Source: Pseudochelatococcus lubricantis
GTDB taxonomy: Bacteria; Pseudomonadota; Alphaproteobacteria; Rhizobiales; Beijerinckiaceae
DNA length: 64,000 nucleotides
Direction of reading: 5' to 3'
Assembly: GCF_042432495.1 (NCBI RefSeq)
Contig: NZ_JBHLXC010000002.1
Location: 868,001 to 932,000 of the forward strand
Shown: one piece after another, positions 7,599 through 16,422 of the stretch
Numbering within the stretch: position 1 is the first letter of the stretch
How the letters are laid out: each line of letters starts with the position of its first letter
Notes under the pieces: model-generated
Seen by the model: only the letters and a program-made list of their open reading frames with translations
Told to the model about the DNA's origin: nothing
The model's database searches: none
Program-made: the position numbers and the translations under genes

Positions 7599-8888
7599 AT
7601 GAAGATCGCAAAAGGCCTTCTTCTTGGTTCCGCAGCCGGACTCTTTGCTTTCTCGGGTGCGCAGGCTGCCGATCTGCCTGCAACCAAGGCTGCGCCCGTG
7701 GAATATGTTCGTGTTTGCTCCACATACGGGGCTGGCTTCTGGTACGTTCCCGGCACGGATAGCTGCATCCAGCTGTCGGGCCGCATGCGCGCCGATTATG
7801 TCTATGCCGAACCGAAGAACGGCCGGACCGACGCCTATGGCGTAGGCAACGGTCGCTACAAGGATGCCACCGGCATCAAGGCCCGCGCCCGTCTGAACGT
7901 CGATGTCCGCACGCCGACCGACTTCGGCACGCTGCGCGCCTATCTGCGCTTCCAGATCGACAAGAACACCGGCAACCAGGGCACCGGCAGCGGCGCGCTG
8001 GTCGACAAGGCCTATATCCAGTGGGCCGGCATTACCGCCGGTCAGGCACAGTCGTTCTTCGACTTCTACGCCGATGACCTGAACTGGGGCAGCTTCGGCG
8101 GCAATGCCGGTTCTGATGCCTCCACCAACCTGCTGGCCTACACCGCCACGTTCGGTTCGGGCTTCTCGGCCACCATCTCGCTCGAAGACCGCGGCAACCG
8201 CCAGATCAATGCGAACTATTACGATGTTGCCGGCCAGCGCTTGCCGGACGTCGTCGCCAACCTGCGCGTCGATCAGGACTGGGGCTCCGCCCAGCTGTCA
8301 GGCGCCCTGCATCAGCTCAACTCCGGCACGATCTATAATCCGTGGGGCGGCAGCTGGGGTACGCGCGTCGACACGGCCTACGGCTGGGCCGTTCAGGGCG
8401 GCGTGAAGTTCAAGCTCCCGCAGCTCGGCGCGGGTGACGTACTGTGGCTGCAGGCTGCTTATGCGGACGGTGCCCTCAGCTACCTCGGCATCACCGGTAA
8501 CAACACGACGGGCAAGGTCGTCAACACCATTGCGGACGGCTATATCGTCAACGGCGATATCAAGACCACCGCCGGCTGGAACATCACCGCCGCGGGTGTT
8601 CACTACTGGACGCCGTCCGTGCGTTCGACCCTCTGGGGCTCCTACACGAACGTGTCCTACGATTCGCCGGTCAAGCTCGATAACGCGCTGTTCCGCGACT
8701 TCAATGTCTGGCAGGTCGGCTCGGCCCTCATCTGGTCGCCGGTGTCCAAGTTCGACATCGGTGTCGAGGTCCTCTACGGCCGTCTGGAGCGCAACCGCTT
8801 TGACGTCGTGGACTACAACGCGCCGATCTACGTGAAGCGTTCGGAAGACTCGATCCAGACCCGCCTGCGCCTGCAGCGCGACTTCTGA
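7599..8888 (+). CDS. Outer membrane porin, Rhizobiales Omp2 type
   Basis: A 429-residue member of the alphaproteobacterial porin family (Omp2b/RopA-like) that forms diffusion channels in the outer membrane. It starts with signal peptide MKIAKGLLLGSAAGLFAFSG, cleaved after AQA, followed by the family start ADLPATKAAPVEYVRVCSTYGAGFWYVPGT and SCIQLSGRMRADYV. Two conserved cysteines lie near the mature N-terminus. Alternating strand-like segments follow, ending TRLRLQRDF with a terminal Phe as usual for outer membrane beta-barrels. GGGAG lies about 10 bases before the start. The gene stands alone, with its own predicted promoter and a strong terminator downstream. Confidence 0.93.
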   Translation: MKIAKGLLLGSAAGLFAFSGAQAADLPATKAAPVEYVRVCSTYGAGFWYVPGTDSCIQLSGRMRADYVYAEPKNGRTDAYGVGNGRYKDATGIKARARLNVDVRTPTDFGTLRAYLRFQIDKNTGNQGTGSGALVDKAYIQWAGITAGQAQSFFDFYADDLNWGSFGGNAGSDASTNLLAYTATFGSGFSATISLEDRGNRQINANYYDVAGQRLPDVVANLRVDQDWGSAQLSGALHQLNSGTIYNPWGGSWGTRVDTAYGWAVQGGVKFKLPQLGAGDVLWLQAAYADGALSYLGITGNNTTGKVVNTIADGYIVNGDIKTTAGWNITAAGVHYWTPSVRSTLWGSYTNVSYDSPVKLDNALFRDFNVWQVGSALIWSPVSKFDIGVEVLYGRLERNRFDVVDYNAPIYVKRSEDSIQTRLRLQRDF

Positions 8889-8982
8889 TTGCGGTTGCGC
8901 CGGCCGCCTCGTGCTGCCGGCGCTGCGGCAGGATGGGACAGGGCCTTGCGAAGATGCAGGGCATGACGACGCAGGGCATGAA

Positions 8983-9024
8983 AAAGCGAAAGCCCGCCGG
9001 TCCGCACCGGCGGGCTTTCGCTTT
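8983..9024. terminator. Strong bidirectional terminator hairpin
   Basis: A perfect 18-bp stem (8983-9000 with 9007-9024) with a 6-base loop. A-rich and T-rich ends lie at the stem base, so it can end both the porin (plus) and the cNMP-binding gene (minus), which converge on it. Confidence 0.9.
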
Positions 9025-9035
9025 GTGCCGATGCC

Positions 9036-9506
9036 TCAATCGTGCGACGGGGAGGCACCGTCCGCCGGCGCCGTTTCGGCAAGGCGAATCGTGGTGCGCT
9101 CCAGCCGGTGGGCGAGTTCGCGCATGACGGCGATGGAAATTTGCGGGAACTGGTTGAGCAGTTCCAGAAACACCTGCTTGTCGATGCGCAGCACCAGCAG
9201 GTCCGTCGCGGCGCGCACTGTCGCGGTACGCGGCGTATCCGCCAGCACGCCCATCTCGCCGACGATGTCATGGGCGCCGAACTCGGCCACCTTGAACGCA
9301 CCCGCGGGCGTGTCCAGCAGCGCATCGGCGCGGCCGTCGAGAATGACGTAGGCGGCGTCCGACGTGTCGCCCCGGTTGAACAGGATCTGGCCACCCGGAA
9401 AGCTCACGCGCTCGCTGGTGAAGGCGAGGAGCTTGAGGCGTCCCTTGTCGAGGCCACGGAACATGGGAACCCGCCGCAGCACCTGCACTTCCGTTTCAAG
9501 AGTCAT
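9036..9506 (-). CDS. Cyclic-nucleotide-binding domain protein
   Basis: A 156-residue protein made almost wholly of one cNMP-binding domain: LRRVPMFRGLD, the beta-roll GGQILFNRGDTSDAAYVILDG, the phosphate-binding-cassette-like FGAHDIVGEMGVLADTPRTATVRA, and C-terminal helices. There is no helix-turn-helix, so it is not a CRP/FNR transcription factor; it may be a small sensor acting on a partner protein. ATG at 9506 follows GGAGGG. It is transcribed after the degenerate ABC gene on the same strand (124-base gap), so it may belong to the glycan locus and confer response to cAMP or c-di-GMP. That link is inference. Confidence 0.82.
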   Translation of the reverse strand: MTLETEVQVLRRVPMFRGLDKGRLKLLAFTSERVSFPGGQILFNRGDTSDAAYVILDGRADALLDTPAGAFKVAEFGAHDIVGEMGVLADTPRTATVRAATDLLVLRIDKQVFLELLNQFPQISIAVMRELAHRLERTTIRLAETAPADGASPSHD

Positions 9507-9630
9507 GGTCCGCCCTCCGGTGACCGTTCCCCGCCACGCCCGATCCATCCGCCCGCGACAATGCCGGAACGATAAGGCGGTCGGGCGAACAAATAAAGCG
9601 TCCGAATCGGACGCGCCCTCCCGGCCGCCT

Positions 9631-12348
9631 TCAGGTCAGTGCCGATTGCCGGCGCGGCGGCGCCCCCGCCGCATCCTCCCGCTGCGAGAACGAGCCCTCG
9701 TCGTTGAAGGTGATCACGGTGTCGAACCCGCTGAGGCCGGTTTCGTCCCGGCCGATCATGACGAGGCAGCGGTCGCTGAACAGGGTGTGCAGGCATTCGA
9801 GAATGGCGTCGGCATCCGTATCGGAAAAGGCGGACAGCGCGCCGTCGATGACGAGGATATCGGGTTTCTTGACGATGCAGCGCACGAGATCGGCGCCCCC
9901 CCGCTGGCGGGCGGTGAGCATGCGGCCGCCCGGCCCGACCTCGAAATCGAGGCCGACGGCGCTGATCGCCGGCCGCAGTTCGAGATCGTTGACGACATCG
10001 ACGACCACCTTCGTGACCCGCGCCCGCGCGTTGGCGATGCGCAGGTCGACGCGGCCGAAGAGCAGGTTGTCCCGCAACATCGCATTGTGACAGAGCTTGT
10101 CGGGGTCGTAGGGCTCAAGATTCCACTGGCCGTCCGTGCGCACTATCTCGTCGCGCACGTGCCGCCGCGCTTTCAGGATGCGCGCGCGCAGGGCGTCGTC
10201 CAGCAGGCTGAGACGGTGTCGCGGCTCGATATAATCGAAGGAGGGGGCCAGCAACCGCTCGCGGTCTTCCGGGCCCAGGCCGCGCAGGCCCTGCTGCGAC
10301 CAGCGGGAGAGCGCGCGCTCGTAGTCGTCCATTTCGTTCGATGCCAGGAACGAGAACTGCGTCACCAGGGGATGATCCGGAGGCAGGTCGGCGAAGATCT
10401 CCATCATGGTCGAGGCGATTCGCGCGCCTATGCCGACGAGGTCGCCGGTCAGCCCCTCCGCGTCCAGCACGCGCAGCAGCAGCGGATTGCGCGCCCGCCC
10501 GCGCCCGTTGAACAGCGGATCGCGCGAGGCGCCGAACAGCAGATTCTCGCCGATGCTGGCGAGGTTCGCATAGCGGCTTTCGTCGAAGGTCTCGATCAGT
10601 TCGCTCATGTCGCACTGGGCGAGCCGCGCGCGCAGGTGGTTGCGCGCCTCGACGATCTTGTCCGCGAGCGCGGGATAGCGCGCGGTGTCGACCCAACCGT
10701 TGATGCCGAAGTTGAAGACGTCGTCGCCCATGCCCACGAGCGCGAGATTTTCCAGCAGCATGTCGTCGATTTCCTTGTCCGAGAGCATGCCGATGGTGGC
10801 GTGGTCGAGCCAGTCGTCGTCGGGGCTGTCCAGCGGGTTGCCGGTGCGCAGCGCCTCCCTGATGCGGATGTATTCGGCCGCGTCGGCGGTGTCCGGCAGG
10901 CGGGAATCGGCCGGGGTCACCTTGTGTTGCAGGCCGTAGAGCAGGTTGTGGCGCAGGCTGCCGGGGAAGAGACGCGGCTGCGCGCCCGCGCAGGCGATGC
11001 GGCGGCCGGTGACCTCCTCCGGCAGGCGCAGGAAGTCCTGCCCGGCGATGGTGACGGTGCCGGCGGCGGGGATGATGCGGCGCGCCAGCACGTCGGCGAT
11101 GGCGTGTGGCGCCGGACTTGGGTTGCCGACGAGCGCGACGCTCGCCGGATATTCCCAGGAGACGGAAATGTCGTCGACAAGCGTAGCGCCGTTACTGTCC
11201 AGCACGCGCAGCTTCTCGATGCTGACGGGGCCTGCGAGCCGCGTCGTGTTGATGCCGGCGGAAATGCCGGGCTCCTCCGGCAGCAGATGCTCCGGCACGA
11301 ACTGCTGGATGATCTGGTCGTACTTGATCTGCACGTCGAGGCGCTGCTGGTCCCAGTCAATCAACTCCTTGAGGGGAGGGGGCAGGTCGCGGTAGGCGGC
11401 GATGACGGCGACGAGCTGGCCGATATCGAGGCGGCCGGTGAGCGCGAAATAGCCGCCGACGGAATAGAAGAAAAACGGCGTGAGCTGCGACAGGAAATTG
11501 TTCAGGAACTTGACCATGAACTTCCACTTGAAGATGCGGAAGCGCAGGTCGAACAGCCGGTAGAGGCGCTCGCCGATCTCGGCCTTTTCCCAGCGGCCGG
11601 TGCCGTGGGCGTGGACGGCGTCCATGCCTTCCACCACCTCGCCGATTCTCCCCGCCAGCAGCCGGGAGGCGAGCTGGCGCTCCTTGCCGAGCCGCAACTG
11701 GATGCGGCGAAGGCGCGGGATGACGGTGAACTGGATGCCGACGATGAAGAGCACGACGAGACCGAGCTGCACACTCTGCATCATGATGAAGGTCATCGCC
11801 GTCGCCGCCTGACTCGCGAGCAGCAGCGGCTGCACGAAGGCATCGCCGATGAAGCCGCCGATGGGCTCGACCTCGTCCTTGATGATGGTCGCGGTTTCCG
11901 AGGGCCGCACGGCCCGCAGCGTATCCGGCGTGAAGCGCACGACGGTGGAGAAGAGATCGAAGCGCAGCCGCCGCAGCATGCGTTCGCCCAGCGCGCCCTT
12001 GGCGATGTTGATCCAGTACTTGAAGGCGCCATTGATGCAGACGAAGGCGAGGAAGAGGAAGGAGAGCCCCAGCAGAAGGCCGATCTGGTTGACGGAGATG
12101 CCGGGAAAGAGCGTCACCGTGCCGCCGCCGAGAAAGGCGGGCAGGTCGAAGCCGAGATCGAGAAACGTGGTGTGCGTGACGCCGTCGCGGAACGCCTGCC
12201 CCACGATGGCGTCGTTGACGATCTGCTTCGGCAGGTCGAGCGACAGGAAATAGAACGGCAGCGACGCGATGACGACGATGAATATCGCGATCTGGTCGCG
12301 CTTCGAATACCGCCATATGTATCGGAACAACGACCTGTCCAAGAGCAT
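9631..12348 (-). CDS. ABC exporter-like protein with degenerate, expanded nucleotide-binding domain
   Basis: A 905-residue protein. Residues about 15-325 form an exporter-type membrane domain with hydrophobic segments near 20-36, 88-106, 172-210 and 288-320. From residue 375 an ABC ATPase-like domain begins, but every catalytic motif is damaged. The Walker A position reads GNPSPAPHA (408-416; no GKS/T), the signature position LTARQRG (811-817), Walker B ends VIDGALS without the catalytic Glu, and the switch His is missing (MIGRDET). About 330 residues separate the Q-loop-like region from the signature, and the short motif NLLxG occurs three times (468, 602, 761). It is probably unable to hydrolyse ATP. 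It diverges from the glycosyltransferase operon and may be a regulatory or structural transport part. Confidence 0.8.
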   Translation of the reverse strand: MLLDRSLFRYIWRYSKRDQIAIFIVVIASLPFYFLSLDLPKQIVNDAIVGQAFRDGVTHTTFLDLGFDLPAFLGGGTVTLFPGISVNQIGLLLGLSFLFLAFVCINGAFKYWINIAKGALGERMLRRLRFDLFSTVVRFTPDTLRAVRPSETATIIKDEVEPIGGFIGDAFVQPLLLASQAATAMTFIMMQSVQLGLVVLFIVGIQFTVIPRLRRIQLRLGKERQLASRLLAGRIGEVVEGMDAVHAHGTGRWEKAEIGERLYRLFDLRFRIFKWKFMVKFLNNFLSQLTPFFFYSVGGYFALTGRLDIGQLVAVIAAYRDLPPPLKELIDWDQQRLDVQIKYDQIIQQFVPEHLLPEEPGISAGINTTRLAGPVSIEKLRVLDSNGATLVDDISVSWEYPASVALVGNPSPAPHAIADVLARRIIPAAGTVTIAGQDFLRLPEEVTGRRIACAGAQPRLFPGSLRHNLLYGLQHKVTPADSRLPDTADAAEYIRIREALRTGNPLDSPDDDWLDHATIGMLSDKEIDDMLLENLALVGMGDDVFNFGINGWVDTARYPALADKIVEARNHLRARLAQCDMSELIETFDESRYANLASIGENLLFGASRDPLFNGRGRARNPLLLRVLDAEGLTGDLVGIGARIASTMMEIFADLPPDHPLVTQFSFLASNEMDDYERALSRWSQQGLRGLGPEDRERLLAPSFDYIEPRHRLSLLDDALRARILKARRHVRDEIVRTDGQWNLEPYDPDKLCHNAMLRDNLLFGRVDLRIANARARVTKVVVDVVNDLELRPAISAVGLDFEVGPGGRMLTARQRGGADLVRCIVKKPDILVIDGALSAFSDTDADAILECLHTLFSDRCLVMIGRDETGLSGFDTVITFNDEGSFSQREDAAGAPPRRQSALT

Positions 12349-12623
12349 TTCCCCGCGACGTTGCCATCCCGCGATGTCCCGCGCCGACAGCAGTATGCGA
12401 CCTGCGGCGTGCGGCGCAAGGGCTCCGGCTGCGCTTGCGGGCGAATGGCGCCGCTGTGGACAAGCTGCGCGGAACGCCCGATAAGCTGTGTGCCGGCGGT
12501 CCGATTTTCTTGCGCCGGCGCGACATTCGGGCGATTGCCTGCCGGCGGGATTCCGTTCATGCTGGTACCCTGTCCGTTCAGGGCGCGAGCTATTGTCATC
12601 ATGGTTACGGGAGGCTGTCCGTG

Positions 12624-13907
12624 ATGGCAGCGGTCAATGATATGGTGTCGGGGCCGGGACGGTCCAATGGCGTAGGCGCCGGGGAAGCATGGCCATTGGC
12701 CGACCGGGTCATGATTTACAGCCACGACACGTTCGGCCTCGGCCACCTGCGCCGCGCGTGCGCGATCGCCAACGCCATCGTGGCGCATAACCCGGCGGTG
12801 TCGGTGCTGATCGTCTCCGGCTCGCCGGTGATCGGCAACTATGAGTTCGATCCGGGCGTCGATTATGTGCGCATCCCCGGCGTGGTGAAGCAGCCGGACG
12901 GAGGCTACCGCAGCCTCAATCTCAACATGAGCATCGATGAGGCGGTCGCGTTGCGCGCCGCCATCATCGCGCGCACGGCGGAATCCTTCCGCCCGGGCCT
13001 GTTCATCGTCGACAAGGAGCCGACCGGCTTTCGCGGCGAGGTGATGCCGGCGCTGGAGCTGCTGCGCGCGCGCGGCGCGAGGCTCGTGCTGGGTATCCGC
13101 GACATTCTCGACGAGCCGGCGCTGCTGGTGCCGGAATGGACGCGCAAGGGCGCGACAGAGGCGCTCGCCGCCTGTTACGACGAGATCTGGATTTATGGCC
13201 TGCCGCAGATCCACGAGCCGCTGGAGGCGCTGGGCCTGTCGGAGGAGGTCAGGCGGCGAATCATCTACACCGGCTACCTGCGCCGCGAGGTGCCGCGCGA
13301 ATCGCGGCTCGCGCGCTATCCCGAACTCACGCACGACCGCTTCGTGCTGGTGACGACGGGCGGCGGCGGCGACGGCGAGGACGTGATCGACTGGGTGATC
13401 TCCGCCTATGAAACGCAGGATGCGCCGGACATCCCCGCGCTGATCGTGTTCGGGCCGTTTCTCAACCGGGAGCGGCGCGACGGCTTCATGGCGCGCATCG
13501 CCCGCATTCCGCAGCTCGACGCGCTCGGCTTCGACGCCAAGCTGGAGGTGCTGATGGACCGCGCCGCCGGCGTCGTGGCCATGGGCGGCTACAACACGTT
13601 CTGCGAACTGCTGTCTTTCGACAAGCGGGCGCTCATCGTGCCGCGCACGCGCCCGCGGCTGGAGCAGTACATCCGCGCCGTGCAGGCCGAGAAGCTCGGG
13701 CTGGCGCGTATGCTCTGCGAGGATGGCAGCGGGCGCGATCCGGCGCGCATGGCGTCGGCGATCAGGATGCTGCAGCAGCAGCCGCGCCCCTCCGACGTCG
13801 TGGTGCCGGGACTGCTCGACGGGCTGGAGGTCATCAAGACACGGCTTGCATCCTTCCTCAAGGAGGCGCACCATCTGCAATCCGTACCCACTCAGGCGGC
13901 TGAATGA
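12624..13907 (+). CDS. COG4671-type glycosyltransferase (MurG-like fold)
   Basis: A 427-residue predicted GT-B glycosyltransferase. The N-terminal motif YSHDTFGLGHLRRACAIAN is typical of the COG4671/GT28-like group. The C-terminal half carries the nucleotide-sugar-binding pattern VLVTTGGGGDG, then MGGYNTFCELLSF and VPRTRPRLEQYIRA. No membrane segment is visible, so it should act in the cytoplasm or at the inner membrane face. ATG at 12624 follows GGGAGGC; GTG three bases earlier is possible. It is the first gene of a four-gene operon joined by 4-base ATGA overlaps. Donor and acceptor are unknown. Confidence 0.85.
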   Translation: MAAVNDMVSGPGRSNGVGAGEAWPLADRVMIYSHDTFGLGHLRRACAIANAIVAHNPAVSVLIVSGSPVIGNYEFDPGVDYVRIPGVVKQPDGGYRSLNLNMSIDEAVALRAAIIARTAESFRPGLFIVDKEPTGFRGEVMPALELLRARGARLVLGIRDILDEPALLVPEWTRKGATEALAACYDEIWIYGLPQIHEPLEALGLSEEVRRRIIYTGYLRREVPRESRLARYPELTHDRFVLVTTGGGGDGEDVIDWVISAYETQDAPDIPALIVFGPFLNRERRDGFMARIARIPQLDALGFDAKLEVLMDRAAGVVAMGGYNTFCELLSFDKRALIVPRTRPRLEQYIRAVQAEKLGLARMLCEDGSGRDPARMASAIRMLQQQPRPSDVVVPGLLDGLEVIKTRLASFLKEAHHLQSVPTQAAE

Positions 13908-15214
13908 CCGAGGCCCTATCGACCATCCGGCGCCGGGAAGCGCCTCACAGACGAATCGCCATGGTGGTGAAGGGCTACCCGCGCCTTTCCGAGACGTTCG
14001 TCGCGCAGGAGCTGCTCGCCCTGCAGCAGCGCGATCTGCCGTTCGAGATCTGGTCGCTGCGCTATCCCACCGACAAGGCCGTGCATCCCATGCACAAGGC
14101 GATCCATGCGCCGGTCACCTACCTGCCGGAATATCTGCACAATGCGCCGTTGCGGGTGCTGCGCGGCTTTCTCGCCAGCGCGCGCCTGCCGGGGTTCGGC
14201 GCGGTGCTGCGCCAGTTCTGGCGTGATTTCGCGCGCGATGGCACCATCAGCCGCATCCGCAGGTTGGGGCAGGCGTTCGTCATGGCGCGGGAGCTGCCCG
14301 GCGACATCGGCCACCTGCACGTCCATTTCCTGCACACGCCGGCATCCGTCGCCCGCTACACGGCGCTGCTGCGCGGCATAAGCTGGAGCTTCTCGGCCCA
14401 CGCCAAGGACATCTGGACCACGCCGGAGTGGGAAAAGCGCGAGAAGCTGGCCGATGCGCTGTGGGGCGTCACCTGCACGCGCACGGGCCGCGAGCATCTG
14501 AACGCGCTTGCGCCGCATCGCGACCATGTGGCGCTCGCCTATCACGGGCTCGATCTGTGCCGCTTCCCGGCGCCGCCCGAGCCCTCGCACCGGGATGGCT
14601 CCGATCCCGCCGATCCGGTGCGGATCGTGTCCGTCGGGCGGGCGGTGGCGAAGAAGGGATTCGACGACCTGCTCGCGGCGCTGGCTGCGTTGCCGGAGGG
14701 GCTGCACTGGCGTTTCGCCCACCTCGGCGGCGGCCCGCTGCTCGACGAGTTGAAGGCGCAGGCGCTGCGCGAGGGCATCGCCGACAAGGTTGCGTTCCTG
14801 GGGCCGCGCGCGCAGCCGGACGTGATAGCCCTTATCCGGGAGGCGGACCTGTTCGTGCTGCCTTCCAAGCCGGGCGAAGCCGGCGACCGCGACGGCCTGC
14901 CGAACGTGATCATGGAGGCGGCGAGCCAGGGGCTCGCCATCGTGGCGACCGATTTTGCCGGCATTCCGGAGTTTATCCGTGACGGGCGCGAGGGCGTGCT
15001 CGTTCCCCCGGCGCGTTGGGACTTGCTCGCCAACGCCATCAACCTGCTGGCGCGCGATCCCGCCCGGCGCGAGGTGCTCGGCTTCGCCGCGGCCGATCGC
15101 CTGCGTGAGGATTTCTCGCTGGACGCGGGTATCGACACCATCGAGGCGCGGCTGCGGGCTGCGCTGGGCGTTGCCGTCTCCTTCGCGCATGGGCAGCGGG
15201 ACCCCGTCACGTGA
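13904..15214 (+). CDS. Glycosyltransferase family 4 protein
   Basis: A 436-residue GT4 enzyme. Its N-terminus MVVKGYPRLSETFVAQELLAL resembles colanic-acid-type glycosyltransferases (WcaL-like). The C-terminal Rossmann domain has RIVSVGRAVAKKGFDDLLAAL and the sugar-nucleotide region GDRDGLPNVIMEAASQG, with the usual E-x7-E arrangement slightly changed. It probably adds a sugar to a lipid-linked or growing glycan. The start overlaps the previous stop in ATGA and the end overlaps the next start the same way, so all four enzymes are probably made in balanced amounts. Confidence 0.88.
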   Translation: MTEALSTIRRREAPHRRIAMVVKGYPRLSETFVAQELLALQQRDLPFEIWSLRYPTDKAVHPMHKAIHAPVTYLPEYLHNAPLRVLRGFLASARLPGFGAVLRQFWRDFARDGTISRIRRLGQAFVMARELPGDIGHLHVHFLHTPASVARYTALLRGISWSFSAHAKDIWTTPEWEKREKLADALWGVTCTRTGREHLNALAPHRDHVALAYHGLDLCRFPAPPEPSHRDGSDPADPVRIVSVGRAVAKKGFDDLLAALAALPEGLHWRFAHLGGGPLLDELKAQALREGIADKVAFLGPRAQPDVIALIREADLFVLPSKPGEAGDRDGLPNVIMEAASQGLAIVATDFAGIPEFIRDGREGVLVPPARWDLLANAINLLARDPARREVLGFAAADRLREDFSLDAGIDTIEARLRAALGVAVSFAHGQRDPVT

Positions 15215-16422
15215 CGGCAGCCGGCGGGGGTAGGGCGGTTGCCTACTATGCGCCGATGAAGGCGCCGGACCATCCGGTGGCGTCGGGCGACAGGCGCATG
15301 GCGCGGCTGCTCTTCGCCGCGCTGTCGCACGCGGGTTTCCGGCCGCGCCTGGAAAGCCGGCTGCGCGCCTATGAACCCACAGGCGCGGACGGCGCGCAGG
15401 ACGCGCTGGCCGAGGCGGCGGAGGCGGAGGCGGCGCGGCTGCTGACGCTCTATGCGCGGGAGCCGGGCGCGCGGCCCGCCCTGTGGTTCACCTATCACAG
15501 CTATTACAAGGCGGTGGACCGTGTCGGCCCGGCGGTGGCACGGGCGCTGTCGATTCCCTATTGCATCGCCGAGGCGTCGCACGCGCCGCGCCGCGCGGCC
15601 GGCGCCTTCGCGCGGGCCCATGCGGCGAACGAAGCGGCGCTGCGGGCGGCGGACGTGCTGTTCGTCATGACGGCGCAGGACCGCGCGATGCTGGAGCGGC
15701 TGCACGCCGGCGGACAGCGGCTCGTCGACCTGCCGCCTTTTATCGATGCCGTCCCGGGGCGCCGGGAGCCGCGCCCGCCGCGGCCGGTCGCCGAGCTGCT
15801 GACGGTGGCGATGATGCGCCGGGGCGACAAGCTGGAAAGCTTCCGCCTGCTGGCGCGCGCCCTCGCGCGGGTGGCCAAGCCGTGGCGGCTGACCGTCGCG
15901 GGCGACGGCGAGGCACGCGCGGAGGTAGAGGCGCTGTTCGCGGGGCTTGCCGGCGAGGTCGTCTTCCTCGGCCTTGTCGACGACGCGGCGGCACTCGCCG
16001 CGCTCTACGCGGGGGCGGATCTGCTGGTCTGGCCGGCCGTCAACGAAGCCTACGGCATGATTTTCCTGGAGGCGGCGGCGCAGGGCTGTCCGTCGCTCGC
16101 CGGTGCATGGGGCGGTGTGGCGAGCGTCGTGATCGACGGGGAAACGGGCGTGCTTACGCCGCCTGGCGACGTCGAAGCTTTCGCGCAGGCGCTCGCGGCG
16201 CTGATCGAAAATCCCGCCCGCCGGGCGGTTCTTGGCGGTGGCGCCCTTGCGCTGGTGGCGCGATCGCGCACGCTTGATCATGCCGCCGATACGCTGCGCG
16301 CCGCGCTGTCGCCGCTGCCTGGAATGAATGCTGATCGATCAGCATTCATTCCAGACAAAGAATCGCGGAGCTTTTTCCGACTTCCTGAAATCGGAAAAAG
16401 CTCCGGGAGGGAAGGTGTATGA
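15211..16422 (+). CDS. Glycosyltransferase (GT-B), C-terminus formed by a palindromic repeat
   Basis: A 403-residue GT4-like enzyme. The donor-binding domain contains ELLTVAMMRRGDK, VTVAGDGEARAEV-like sequence (LTVAGDGEA) and VNEAYGMIFLEAAAQGCPS, which holds the E-x7-E motif. The N-terminal acceptor domain is less conserved. The last 34 residues, from PGMNADRSAFIP to GREGV, are encoded by a two-hairpin palindromic element (16319-16404) and look unlike the rest of the protein. The natural end was probably earlier, and insertion of the element extended the frame to the ATGA overlap with the next gene. Third gene of the glycan operon. Confidence 0.83.
   Translation: MTAAGGGRAVAYYAPMKAPDHPVASGDRRMARLLFAALSHAGFRPRLESRLRAYEPTGADGAQDALAEAAEAEAARLLTLYAREPGARPALWFTYHSYYKAVDRVGPAVARALSIPYCIAEASHAPRRAAGAFARAHAANEAALRAADVLFVMTAQDRAMLERLHAGGQRLVDLPPFIDAVPGRREPRPPRPVAELLTVAMMRRGDKLESFRLLARALARVAKPWRLTVAGDGEARAEVEALFAGLAGEVVFLGLVDDAAALAALYAGADLLVWPAVNEAYGMIFLEAAAQGCPSLAGAWGGVASVVIDGETGVLTPPGDVEAFAQALAALIENPARRAVLGGGALALVARSRTLDHAADTLRAALSPLPGMNADRSAFIPDKESRSFFRLPEIGKSSGREGV
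16319..16404 (+). repeat. Composite palindromic element inside a coding region
   Basis: A perfect 36-base palindrome (16319-16354, centre CTGATCGATCAG) is followed by a second hairpin with a 14-bp stem (16367-16380 with 16391-16404, 10-base loop). The layout parallels the element at 3743-3840: same CTGATCGATCAG core, a short ACAAAGAATC-like spacer, then a second hairpin. It is read in frame as the C-terminal end of the glycosyltransferase. Confidence 0.85.

Noticed and set aside
9364..12624. Plus-strand open frame of over 1000 codons opposite the degenerate ABC gene
   Set aside because: It mirrors the minus-strand gene in a high-GC region where antisense stop codons are rare. The translation is low-complexity (Arg/Ala/Glu/His-rich) with no domain, while the minus strand has a clear ABC exporter fold.
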